The position numbers and the translations under genes are program-made. This document shows, in pieces, positions 31,201-38,814 of a stretch of DNA of 64,000 bases. Location: NCBI GenBank assembly GCA_003116995.1, contig BDSL01000004.1:1922001-1986000 (forward strand), given 5' to 3'. The notes under the pieces are model-generated. The model was not told the DNA's origin and did not search any database. It saw only the letters and a list, made by a program, of their open reading frames with translations. Every line of letters begins with the position of its first letter. Position 1 is the first letter of the stretch. This DNA is from Yamagishiella unicocca (taxonomy: Eukaryota > Chlorophyta > Chlorophyceae > Chlamydomonadales > Volvocaceae).

Positions 31201-34200
31201 TTACAGCTCCTCCACAACAAAACTTGACGCGCTCACTGCCTAGGGCAGCCTGAGCCTGTTGCACAATCCGGAGCACGGCCTGCTGGGCACCAACGTCGGC
31301 TGGCTCCCAATAAGCCACAATAAGAACTGGAAGGCTGCCTGGGGCAACCGCGAGCAAGTCAGCGGTGCTGACCTTGCTGACGTTCTGCGGCAGGCTGACA
31401 AGAGCTGAGCTCCAGGCGGTCGGCGGAAGCAGATCCACGTGCCGATCCGAAAGCTGCTGACAGCGACGCTCCACCAGGCCTCGGGCCTGATCATTGACAT
31501 CAGAATAAAGGTAGGAATGCACAGGAATACCGCTGCGGAGGCAGACCTCGAGCCCTGATGCCAACCCACCAAGCGGCTCATAAAGAACAACACCATGACG
31601 GAACGCCTGATCGTACCATGTTGCTGCTGAAGCTGACTGCGGTGAAGACGATGATGGTGAGGTTGCCGCGGCTGCCGCTTGGCGACGAAGCCGGCGCGCT
31701 GCGCTCCACTCTCGAGCGACGCTGCGTAGGCGATCACGCTCCACCCTCACATCCTCAGCTGGATCGTTGGGCGGCGGAAATGCAGCCTCATAAGCCCAGC
31801 CATTCCAGCCAGACGCCATCTCCTCGGGAGACGGTAAGAAATCCTCACTGAAGGAAGCGACCCGATGGGCGGATGCAAGGGCTACACTTCGAACCTCACA
31901 GGCTTTGGCGCTGGACGCCAGGGCGGCAGGCGTGACGGTAACCTCCGCTGTGTCAACGTCGATGCGGGCCCCGGAGCCATCGATGGTGCTGGGCACGGGA
32001 TGTCGTGATAGCACATCCGCATTCTGATGCAGCACTCCAGGACGATGCTCGACTGTGAAGTTGTACTCTTGAAGTACCAACGCGAAGCGCGCATACTGAC
32101 CAGTTAAGCCCTCGGAGCTCATAAGGTAAAGAAGCGGCTGATGGTCAGTCACCAGCCTGAATGGCTCATCAGAACCTACTAAATGATGCCTGAACATTTT
32201 CATGGCCCAGACCGCGGCCAACATCTCCCCCTTGTAAGAACTGTAGTTGGATTCATGCTTGTTCAAAGAACGGCTGATCGACGCACACATATACTCGTTA
32301 CCGTTGTCATCCAGCTGACCCAAAACCGCCGCAATGCCCCGATTGGAGAAGTCGGTGTGAAGAATCAACTGCTTGCTGTAGTCGATGCGCCTCAGAACAA
32401 CGTCAGGGCGCGAAATGATCTCCTTGAGAGAGGCGTGCGCACGCTCCTGCTCCGGACCCCACTGCCACGGTACACCTGCCTTGAGCAGGTGGTTGAGGGG
32501 CGCCGCTAGCTCGCTCATCCTTGGGATGTAGCACCGGTAATAGTTTACGAAGCCAAGCTGGGTACGCAGTTCTGAAACGTTCTTGGGCGGCGGCAGAGCC
32601 AGGATGGCGGCGACCTTGGCGTGATGAGGCGAGATACCAAACGAAGAGAGATTATGACCTAAATACTCCACCACATCGGCTCCGAAGATGGACTTGTCAG
32701 GGTGAGCCCGGAGCCCACACGCATTGAGAACATCCAAAACCCGAGATACCACCTCCACGTGCTCCTCAGCAGTGTCGGTAGCTATCAGTAAATCATCGAT
32801 AAAAGCTACGGCCCATTGATCCAGCCCAGCCTTACGCAGCTCGTAGTCCATGCGGCGCTGAAAAGCTGCTGACGCATTCTTGAGACCATAGGGCATGCGT
32901 GTGTAAGCGATAAGGCGGTTGCCGCACCAGAACGCCGTCTTGCCTTGATCCTCAGGATGAATTGGAATCTGAAGGAAGCCCTGGCGCATATCCAACTTGG
33001 AAAAGAAACGCGCCTTGCCAACGCGCTGAAAAATGTCCTCGGGACGGTGCAGACCATACTTGTCCGGCTCAGTCACCTTGTTGACGGGACGATAATCCTG
33101 GGCCATGCGTGCCGCAGTCCAGAGACCGGTGGCCTCGTCCTTCTTGGCGGCGATGACCGGGTTGACGGCGGCAAGTGTAGGGCCAGTCCACTCTACACAT
33201 ATGCCAGGCTTCAATAACTCGGCCGTCTTCTCACGGATGATCTCGGTCTCCTTGGGGCTGTAGCGACGTGGCGACTGGATGACCGGCTTGGCGGTTGTCA
33301 GATTGAGCCGAAATGGCCCCATATCACCACAATACCCTGGTAACTCGTCCATGCTGTAAGCAAACGCTGAACCCTTATGCTCGCGTACCGTCGCCTGAAG
33401 CTGCGCCTTGAGCGCAGGGTCGAATTCTCTCGCATTGCCCCAGATCCAGCCACCCTCTGGGTCCTTCTCATAAGACTCATGGGCGGTTGCCGCCAGGTGG
33501 CCATCAAAAGAGTAGCCATCGATGGCGGCTAGTGCGCTGGCTTGGCCAGTGCCGTAGCCTAAGTGCGAGCTCGATCTGCTCCCCGTGAAGCTGAAAGGAA
33601 TGCCGTGCAGAGCCGCACCGACCACCTCAACCTGCTGCATGGCCTGAAGCCCCTCCGTACCGTAACGGGAACCGCCGGTGGCTCCGACGCCGATGGAGAA
33701 CGCTAGCAGGAGGGCTGTGACAAAAACGAGTGAGAGCGCCGCTGACCAGGTGCGCTTGGCGCCGATGATAATGGGCTGCGGACGGCTTCCTCGTTTCTTG
33801 CGCTTACCCTCGCGCCTTGGGCGCTCGGGCTCCTTGTAGACTGGCTCCTTCTTACTGAGCTGCTGGTGAAGCGCCTCAGCCACCTTGTTTGCTTGCCCGC
33901 TGGCCCACGTGACCGGCCAAGCGACACAGCTCAGGACGCCGCCGCATGGCTTGACCGTGTTGCTGGCGGCGCCCGTGCTCGCGTGGACCGGATCGCCAGT
34001 GTCGGGGCCTATGGACTGCTGCTGAGGCTTACCATCCGCGCTGAGCTCCTCTGCGCAGCAGGAACAGCTTGACGGCTTGACCGTGCTCGGGCTGCTGCTC
34101 GTCTGCTGCTGAGGCTCGCCCATCAGACCCCCACCGTGCGGCTTGGCCGCGTTGCTGCAGTCGGGGCTGGGGCTGAACGTGTCCGTGTGCTGGGCGGATT

Positions 34201-36340
34201 CACTTGCCGGATTAATGACCTCGGGCTTGCCACCAACGCTGGGCTCTGCTGATGATGAGGCGTGGCAGGAGCAGCTCGACGGCTTGACCGTGCTGGGGCT
34301 CCTGCTCTGCTGCTGCTGAGGCTCGCCGCTGCTGTCACTTCCCCCCCCCAGCTTTGTGTCGATGACCTCGCTGAAGCTGGAACAGCAGGCGGCGAAGCAG
34401 TTAACCGAAGCGGGGCGCACACCTGGGGCGTTGCGCATGAGGATCGTGACCAGCAGCTTTGGGTGCTCCAGCACGTTGGGCCGGAAATGAAGCTGCGGCA
34501 CGGGATAGGTGGTGACGAAATCGGCCACCGCGTGCATCTGAGGGTTGGACGCCAAAAAGTCGAACAGCGGTGTGTTCTTGACGACCAGCGTGGGCGTCAT
34601 GGGTAGGCGCACTGAGTGCCGTGACCCAGGCAGCAGGCACACGCTGAGCTGCTCGTGGACGAGCTCGTGCGTCACCTCCACCTGATCCCCGCCCGTTGCT
34701 AGCTGCTTGCTTGTGGGGCGCACGGGTAGCCCGTACGCCTCGACCATCCCCTGCGTGATCAGGTTGATGGTTGCGCTGTGATCACGCAGGCTGCGTGGGA
34801 AGAAGCTAGTGCTGCTTCCGCCCTTGCTGCTGATGCTGACACTGCCCTCCGCATAGTAAAACATGTGCTGAGGTGTGCCAAAATAGCGACTGGCCTCTGC
34901 ATCTGCTGCCAGCAGCTGCTGCTTGCGCTGCGGCGTGAGACTGATGATGGTGTCGAAAGCGCCCTTGGGGTCGCCACTCACAAAATATTCAACATCGTTG
35001 GCCGCGCGGTGCTTCGCCGCCGGCTCTACCTTGGCCGTTGCTGCCACCGCTGCCTGCTCGCCGTCGCTGCTGCTGGCGGATGACTGCGGCTGGGCCGCAG
35101 ACGGGCTGCTGTCCTGCTCCTCCGACCACCCCGGCTGCTGGGCCGACTGGTCAAACGCAGACGCGAGCCCTTTCGTGAGCCGCGCCTCGAGATCTGCTAA
35201 GCCGCTTAGGGCTACCGGGACGGTTATCTTAATTTTGGCCGCCACCGTCGGGACGCTGCCTTCCTTGGCGACGCCGCTGGGAATCTTGCGCGCCTTGGGC
35301 ACATCGAACTTAAGCTCCGGAATGGGCGCCGGTGTGAAGCTGACGGGAACCTGCTGCCTCTTGAGCGTGGCGCAGGCTGCGCCGAAGCCCTGGGGGCTCG
35401 CGCTGTACTCGCCGTGACTGGCCGCCTCGCAATACGTGACAAGCGCCGGGTGGCCCGGCGCATACAGCTCCTCCGCAAAGTCATCCTCAAAATGTGCCGT
35501 GGCCGCTGCAGAGGGCTGCTGCGCCGCTTGGGCCTGCGGTGCGGGCTGCTGCTGCTGAGCGCCGCCGGCGTTCTGCTGCGCCCGATATGCGCGCAGGTTG
35601 TTGTCAAACGCTGCCTGGAGCAGACCCGAGGGAGCCCGGTAGCCAGGCGGTGCCATCTCTGGGTTGCGGATGAAGCACACCCCGGAGTGCGGGCGTGCGC
35701 AATACTCGCAGCGCGGGCGGAAGCCACCTGCGGTGCCCTGCTGCTGCTGTTGCTGCTGCTGATGGTGAGGCGCCTGCGCCGGTTGCTGCTGCTGCTGATG
35801 CTGCTGCTGGGCGATCGGCTGACGCTGCTGCTGGAGGGGCTGCTGTCGCCGGCCCTGGTCCGCTTGCCACTTGGTGGCTGGCGCAGACGCAGTAGCCACG
35901 ACGGAGCCTGCCGGCAACAGGCCCTTGCTGACAAGGAGCTGCTCAAACAGTCCCGATAGCTGCTCGACACTGAGGGACGCGCCCGTGGCGGCCAGTGCCA
36001 CTCCCCCCGTTTGCACTGCTCGGTCGTATGGCTCAGGTTCCAGCCGTGGTTGTTGCACCACAGCTTGGCGCGCGCCTGCCTGGTCGAGCCGCCGCTGGCC
36101 GCCGATGCTGTGCTTGTGGACGGCTGCTGGCTCACGCTGCTGCTGCTGCCGGAGCGTGCCGCCTGGGGCGGCTGGGCTGCTGATGCCGCTGACGAAGACG
36201 GGCGAGCAGCCGGCATGGCGCCAGGCTGCGTTGAAACCGCTGCTGCCGCCGCGTAGCGCTGGTTGCTCCATGCGACCTCGGCGTCGGCGGCAATCTCCCT
36301 GATGCGCCCAAACCACTCCTCCTGCGTGACTAGGCCCCAC
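28214..36340 (-). CDS. Element B Pol frame: zinc knuckle, protease-like, RT, RNase H, C5-MTase-like, DDE integrase, PHD
   Basis: An uninterrupted minus-strand frame of 2708 codons. The first part overlaps gag and is probably entered by a -1 shift near 36003-36008. Residues counted from 36340: Gln-rich region with CEYCARPHSGVC; degenerate protease-like RDHSATINLITQGMVEAYGL; hydrophobic segment SLVFVTALLLAFSIGVG (nt 33675-33755); RT (~957-1241, FIDD); RNase H (~1317-1451); C5-methyltransferase-like region (~1577-1884: VLYEPLGGLASGLEVCLRSG, RAWTNLADVDLL) lacking the catalytic Cys; H2C2 finger and DDE integrase (~2011-2195: GLDLCGP, CTDQGSEW, LSERAV); PHD finger (~2388-2438); and a decayed C-terminal methyltransferase-like fold without the SPWF motif. 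The domain order matches element A's Pol. Confidence 0.88.
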   Translation of the reverse strand: MGPSHAGGVVWAHQGDCRRRRGRMEQPALRGGSSGFNAAWRHAGCSPVFVSGISSPAAPGGTLRQQQQREPAAVHKHSIGGQRRLDQAGARQAVVQQPRLEPEPYDRAVQTGGVALAATGASLSVEQLSGLFEQLLVSKGLLPAGSVVATASAPATKWQADQGRRQQPLQQQRQPIAQQQHQQQQQPAQAPHHQQQQQQQQGTAGGFRPRCEYCARPHSGVCFIRNPEMAPPGYRAPSGLLQAAFDNNLRAYRAQQNAGGAQQQQPAPQAQAAQQPSAAATAHFEDDFAEELYAPGHPALVTYCEAASHGEYSASPQGFGAACATLKRQQVPVSFTPAPIPELKFDVPKARKIPSGVAKEGSVPTVAAKIKITVPVALSGLADLEARLTKGLASAFDQSAQQPGWSEEQDSSPSAAQPQSSASSSDGEQAAVAATAKVEPAAKHRAANDVEYFVSGDPKGAFDTIISLTPQRKQQLLAADAEASRYFGTPQHMFYYAEGSVSISSKGGSSTSFFPRSLRDHSATINLITQGMVEAYGLPVRPTSKQLATGGDQVEVTHELVHEQLSVCLLPGSRHSVRLPMTPTLVVKNTPLFDFLASNPQMHAVADFVTTYPVPQLHFRPNVLEHPKLLVTILMRNAPGVRPASVNCFAACCSSFSEVIDTKLGGGSDSSGEPQQQQSRSPSTVKPSSCSCHASSSAEPSVGGKPEVINPASESAQHTDTFSPSPDCSNAAKPHGGGLMGEPQQQTSSSPSTVKPSSCSCCAEELSADGKPQQQSIGPDTGDPVHASTGAASNTVKPCGGVLSCVAWPVTWASGQANKVAEALHQQLSKKEPVYKEPERPRREGKRKKRGSRPQPIIIGAKRTWSAALSLVFVTALLLAFSIGVGATGGSRYGTEGLQAMQQVEVVGAALHGIPFSFTGSRSSSHLGYGTGQASALAAIDGYSFDGHLAATAHESYEKDPEGGWIWGNAREFDPALKAQLQATVREHKGSAFAYSMDELPGYCGDMGPFRLNLTTAKPVIQSPRRYSPKETEIIREKTAELLKPGICVEWTGPTLAAVNPVIAAKKDEATGLWTAARMAQDYRPVNKVTEPDKYGLHRPEDIFQRVGKARFFSKLDMRQGFLQIPIHPEDQGKTAFWCGNRLIAYTRMPYGLKNASAAFQRRMDYELRKAGLDQWAVAFIDDLLIATDTAEEHVEVVSRVLDVLNACGLRAHPDKSIFGADVVEYLGHNLSSFGISPHHAKVAAILALPPPKNVSELRTQLGFVNYYRCYIPRMSELAAPLNHLLKAGVPWQWGPEQERAHASLKEIISRPDVVLRRIDYSKQLILHTDFSNRGIAAVLGQLDDNGNEYMCASISRSLNKHESNYSSYKGEMLAAVWAMKMFRHHLVGSDEPFRLVTDHQPLLYLMSSEGLTGQYARFALVLQEYNFTVEHRPGVLHQNADVLSRHPVPSTIDGSGARIDVDTAEVTVTPAALASSAKACEVRSVALASAHRVASFSEDFLPSPEEMASGWNGWAYEAAFPPPNDPAEDVRVERDRLRSVAREWSAARRLRRQAAAAATSPSSSSPQSASAATWYDQAFRHGVVLYEPLGGLASGLEVCLRSGIPVHSYLYSDVNDQARGLVERRCQQLSDRHVDLLPPTAWSSALVSLPQNVSKVSTADLLAVAPGSLPVLIVAYWEPADVGAQQAVLRIVQQAQAALGSERVKFCCGGAVRTAPAPIEEQRQVDSAVSEAWGSPVLVDAARLGSGVHQLYRAWTNLADVDLLRETLSSATRPAGPGVQQHLGVNRVAPVTQQQLRAPYYASEAQGQLVNAVMHAAVSADSTSAAPSAACPVRDLRTGEYTSLRPEESEALLGLMPGTTDSPRLSSQQRRALLSGATDVTYLASLITVCSVLAVEGASGFPSQVATVAVTAPLQQVSFCTALSQRGQAAPNEFVVFATGALDPEGAANAGSATEPWTDQGLLSLLQTGHLPQGLSEVEVKRVRQRAQRYRWQGEQLYVLGLDGRARIVPRPAERGELILKMHEQSGHWGVKRTVALLLHSYWWRGINSDVAETVRHCAACSRVRATFNSRPGVLNPLPIGGLFYRWGLDLCGPFNKTAQGSRYVMVCVEHFSKFVVLIPLPSKHAAETAFAFRQHILGRYGACAEVCTDQGSEWKGEFASCLQEALIDHRQTSANHPQANGLSERAVRSVKEALTKMANASGGYANWDEQLPSIMLGYNCSVQGSTKLCPYTIVHAVDPVIPPAIKDRFGPELNLDDPEGVARSVLVRAAAVRKHMAMAGGNLSIAQHRDRLRYARLRGGGLDPALRKVDIGDYVYYRNATSTSSLEANARPEILRVVETRPSGVVVLEGKCGGRLTAHVTHVAPCHLPITDDQLDPRLAKPPLTLACEVCRMPDSEEWMLLCDSCGTGWHTYCLKPPLEGIPQGTWICGGCERKGVTVKQVEAKSAPRAPSLLHPPPSLAKFQGAFAMRAHRRGRSRSKAEAGVVMYAGKHGNVHHFTVEYPDKTSELVSLRELRPRLMVPGAPEPAATASALQPAPSVIIDISVASTASEREALAEVIDLGGALSVFAPLGLSEQTAVWARRQGCTLRHGVPGVGPAALSTEELTRAGKSGVNMGVIWLEGLVSEVGQVADVAVAHAREAVIIRVCREYLWNAGEARLRWLRTRQAEGRLLILPCVTCIWLVLMAGGERRRGFIRRSAGPVPLF

Positions 36341-37131
36341 TTGGACAGCACACGCTCGTTGACCACCGGATCCAGACGCTTGACGAAGTTGGTGGCAAAT
36401 TCATAGTCGCTGATGCCCAGGTACGGCCTGTACGTGAGCGCCTCCTGAAGATAGGCAGTCGGTGCCGTGTTGCCTTGCTTGAGGACGGCGTAGCGCTGCC
36501 GATAGTCGGCCTTCTTCTCAGGCTCGAAGTGCTGTTGCAGCTGCTCCAAGTAGTACTGTGCGAGATGATGGCCGTACAAGGTTGCCGCGGCTTGACCGGG
36601 CTTGGCCTGCAGCCACTGGGTGGCCTTGGCAATCAGCGAGTCGCGCACGTCACCGTGGTAATGCTCAAACCGCGAGCCCAGCTTGGGCGCCTCGTTGAGA
36701 CGATCGAGCATAAACTGCGCCGGGATCTGGTCATACGAAAAGCGATGCCTGCTGCTGGCCTGCAGGACGAGCTCCTCAACGTAGCGTTTCATCGCCGGGA
36801 GAGACTCGTGGCTCCATGGCTCCATGGGCCAGGCGCGCGAGGCTGCATAAGACGAGGACAGCTGATCCATCTCGCCGTCTGAGTAGTAGCCGCTGCTGAC
36901 TGCCTGCACCGGAACGGCGGAAGGGGGCAGCACAAACGGCGAAGCGAGAACGGAAACGGGCGGTGCTGCTGCTGCTGGTGCGGGGGGCTGCTGGCCTACC
37001 TCCGCTGCAGACTGAGGTCCCGTTACTTCGCCTTGCTGACTCTCTGTGTCAGACTCAGACCTAGCAACCCCTAGCAGATGAAGCGGGTTGTTGGCTAAGT
37101 CAGGGAGCTCCCCACTCTCTAGGCTGGACAC
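35224..37131 (-). CDS. Element B Gag frame (meaningful to about 36000)
   Basis: The frame opens at a GTG. No ATG lies between the upstream stop and this point, and the first in-frame ATG is at 36870 (MDQLSSSYAASRAWPMEPW). The Gag-like helical core reads YLEQLQQHFEPEKKADYRQR ... YLGISDYEFATNFVKRLDP. A Cys/His cluster CNNHGWNLSHTTEQC comes next. Immediately after it the frame degenerates into Ser/Arg-rich text, while the pol frame becomes sensible, so a -1 shift around the G6 run (36003-36008) is inferred. The 5' end may instead come from splicing to the leader ORF at 37630-38103. Confidence 0.7.
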   Translation of the reverse strand: MSSLESGELPDLANNPLHLLGVARSESDTESQQGEVTGPQSAAEVGQQPPAPAAAAPPVSVLASPFVLPPSAVPVQAVSSGYYSDGEMDQLSSSYAASRAWPMEPWSHESLPAMKRYVEELVLQASSRHRFSYDQIPAQFMLDRLNEAPKLGSRFEHYHGDVRDSLIAKATQWLQAKPGQAAATLYGHHLAQYYLEQLQQHFEPEKKADYRQRYAVLKQGNTAPTAYLQEALTYRPYLGISDYEFATNFVKRLDPVVNERVLSKWGLVTQEEWFGRIREIAADAEVAWSNQRYAAAAAVSTQPGAMPAARPSSSAASAAQPPQAARSGSSSSVSQQPSTSTASAASGGSTRQARAKLWCNNHGWNLSHTTEQCKRGEWHWPPRARPSVSSSYRDCLSSSLSARACCRQAPSWLLRLRQPPSGKRTRAGDSSPSSSSVSRSPSSSISSSSNRRRRLTISSSNSSSRAPQVASARAASIAHARTPGCASSATQRWHRLATGLPRVCSRQRLTTTCAHIGRSRTPAALSSSSPHRRPKRRSSPLQRPRHILRMTLRRSCMRRATRRLSRIARRPVTASTARAPRASAQPAPRSRGSRFPSASHRRPFRSLSSMCPRRARFPAASPRKAASRRWRPKLR

Positions 37132-37629
37132 ACGTGAGCGCGCCCGTGAACCCTCCCCTCGTTGAGGCGAGAGAGCGCCTACTGCACTGCGCAGAAGTGA
37201 GACAAGCCCCCCCTGTGCACTTGCCCTACGTTGACGGGCCTGCGTGCTACCTTGCCCAGGTGGCTGCTCTACGGCTTGCCCCCGGCCCCCAAGCTGAAGG
37301 AGATTTTCACCCCCTGACTGGCTCCTAGTCAGCCGACCCCTCCCGCCCTGCTCACGGACTGGACGCGGAGGAAGCTGCTGAATTGCTTGTGCGACTGGGG
37401 GTCGAGGCTCGGGACGAACAGGCGAATGTAGGCGTATACTGTTACTTGATTGCCCTCGCTCTTCAGCCAGCGCTGCTAACAGGGCCTTGAGCCCTCAAAT
37501 TACGTAAACTAGAAGCCTGGGGCTTCACACTCTGCCCGTGCCTCCAAAATTACTGCTCAGCTAGCCTAGGCCTTGAGCCCTCGGCACAGCTAACCTCTCA
37601 AGCAACCACGGCCTGGTGCCAGAGTGGGA

Positions 37630-38103
37630 CTACTCGGTCTTGGCGCCCGACGGAAACCAGGACAACTTCATGTCGCCATCGCGCCGACGAAGCTGGACCA
37701 GCACCGCCTGCTCCCGAATGACCTCGCACTCGTGCAACTGATGAGTGCCTTGCCCGTGAATGGGGCAGCCCACGACCGTCACGCTCTCCTTCCGGACCTC
37801 AAAGCTCGGCCGCAGGAAAGGCTTGCTCAGCCTTGGCGCCTTGGGCGCTCGCGGGGGCGAAGGGATGCGGCGCTTGGCGCCTTCCTTGATATGCTCGTCT
37901 AAAGACTTCTTGTTGCGTAGATGCTCGGACACTGCAGAAGTGGGCGAGCGCAACGGCGATCTTGAGTCTCGGATCAGGCCTTGGGCCCGTAAGACGAAAG
38001 CACACGAAAGGCCTGGGGCCTGTTGTTTCCACGCTAATGAACGAGAGCTTGACTCCCGCTGTCCAAGGCCTGGGGCCAGAATTTCGCGCTGGGCGCGACT
38101 CAC
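37630..38103 (-). CDS. Small leader ORF of element B, unknown function
   Basis: 157 codons from a GTG between the primer site and gag. It is rich in Arg/Ser/Pro and contains a Cys/His cluster CPIHGQGTHQLHEC near its C terminus. A GTGAGT donor-like sequence sits at its start. It has no in-frame ATG before the Cys/His cluster, so it may be a spliced Gag exon or not translated. Confidence 0.35.
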   Translation of the reverse strand: MSRAQREILAPGLGQRESSSRSLAWKQQAPGLSCAFVLRAQGLIRDSRSPLRSPTSAVSEHLRNKKSLDEHIKEGAKRRIPSPPRAPKAPRLSKPFLRPSFEVRKESVTVVGCPIHGQGTHQLHECEVIREQAVLVQLRRRDGDMKLSWFPSGAKTE

Positions 38104-38137
38104 TCTTGGAGACGATGACGACGACGACGACAGCGAT

Positions 38138-38157
38138 AGTTATCTGCGTCTCGCACT
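38138..38157 (-). promoter_or_regulatory. Element B primer-binding site, self-priming type
   Basis: These 20 bp abut A1 and are a perfect inverted copy of 38321-38340 inside A1. That internal segment also forms a 10-bp hairpin stem with 38342-38351. No tRNA-type TGG site is visible. Confidence 0.8.
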
Positions 38158-38505
38158 GGGAAAGACTACGCACCCTAGGTAGGACCGGCTAGCCTCAGCT
38201 GCCTCCAGGTAAGGGCGTCCGGGGTTCACAGATTCGCGACGCGAAAGGTTACAAATAGGATTTCACGACTCCTCAACCGGTTCTGCGTTCTGTATGCTAC
38301 TCAGTGTCTGTATACCACAGAGTGCGAGACGCAGATAACTGGTCTCGCACTGATGCTGGCCTTATCGCCAGTCTCAACGCTCCAGGGAAGCCCGCCCAGG
38401 TCACGCCTAGCGCAGCCGAACCCCCGGTACTCACAAACAGTACTCGAAAAGCCTAAAATAGCGCGTTCACCACATGATATGGCAAGCACACGAGGTGGCG
38501 TGACA
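38158..38505 (-). repeat. Element B, repeat A1 (348 bp)
   Basis: 5' repeat of element B. On the minus strand a TGTAA signal (38253-38249) lies 87 nt downstream of the predicted transcript start near 38340, so R would end soon after it. Confidence 0.9.
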
Positions 38506-38509
38506 CGCC

Positions 38510-38759
38510 GGTGCTAAGGGACCGTGTTGTCCCTGTGCCAGGCAGTCCGCGACTGCCTGGAATCGAACCCACAGTAATAATGTAACGAATACAGTGAGCT
38601 ACTTCTCGTGAAGTCTGGCCCTTGCGCCATGAGGCAGGACCGGGATGCTAGGCTGAACTCGGACTCATTCTCGACCCAGTCCCTGACGTGCACTCCGAGC
38701 AGTGACAGTCATGCAGCTAGGTTAACCACGCCCGAGTGCGTGCGCGTATCGCCTTTACA
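38510..38759 (+). repeat. Element A, repeat A2, right part
   Basis: Remaining 250 bp of A2 after element B and the duplicated CGCC (38506-38509). It equals 16459-16708 of A1 by position. Confidence 0.9.
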
Positions 38760-38810
38760 AGTCTGTTGCCTGCATACGGGGATTGCCGTTGCCAGGACTG
38801 TGTCGCGACA
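38760..38810 (+). repeat. Element A, repeat B2 (51 bp)
   Basis: Copy of 27494-27544. Forms the 3' end of element A and is followed by the TGGC target duplication (38811-38814). Confidence 0.9.
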
Positions 38811-38814
38811 TGGC

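Larger units (their letters stand above)
27667..38505 (-). mobile_element. Element B: second Gypsy-type retroelement with split direct repeats
   Basis: 10,839 bp, inserted in element A's A2 with a CGCC target duplication. In its own (minus) direction: A1 (38505-38158), self-complementary primer site (38157-38138), leader with a small ORF, gag, pol, polypurine tract (28130-28120), B1 (28119-28069), GC, A2 (28066-27719), one extra base, B2 (27717-27667). Termini TGTCACGCCA and TGGCGTGACA are perfect inverted repeats. Its repeats have no evident similarity to those of element A except for the TGTC/GACA ends, so it is another family with the same architecture. A1 and A2 look identical. The 2.7-kilocodon pol frame is intact. 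Confidence 0.93.
16339..38810 (+). mobile_element. Element A: Gypsy-type retroelement with split direct repeats (interrupted by element B)
   Basis: After subtracting element B and its 4-bp duplication the element is about 11.6 kb. Order: A1 (16339-16708), self-complementary primer site (16709-16720), gag-protease ORF, pol ORF, polypurine tract (27486-27493), B1 (27494-27544), GC, A2 (27547-27666 resuming at 38510-38759), B2 (38760-38810). Termini TGTCGTGACA and TGTCGCGACA form a short inverted repeat, flanked by TGGC duplications. A1 and A2 look identical, as do B1 and B2. RT, RNase H and a DDE integrase place it with Ty3/Gypsy. The PHD finger recalls the Chlamydomonas REM1 group. Ordinary LTRs are absent: the 5' end has A only and the 3' end has B-GC-A-B. 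Both ORFs are intact, so it may have been active until disrupted. Confidence 0.93.

Noticed and set aside
16339..38810. CRISPR-like or tyrosine-recombinase (DIRS/PAT) interpretation of the repeats
   Set aside because: There are only two copies of each repeat, arranged around gag-pol. Pol encodes a DDE integrase (D, D, E and H2C2 finger visible) and no tyrosine recombinase motif was seen, so the elements are Gypsy-like despite PAT-like ends.
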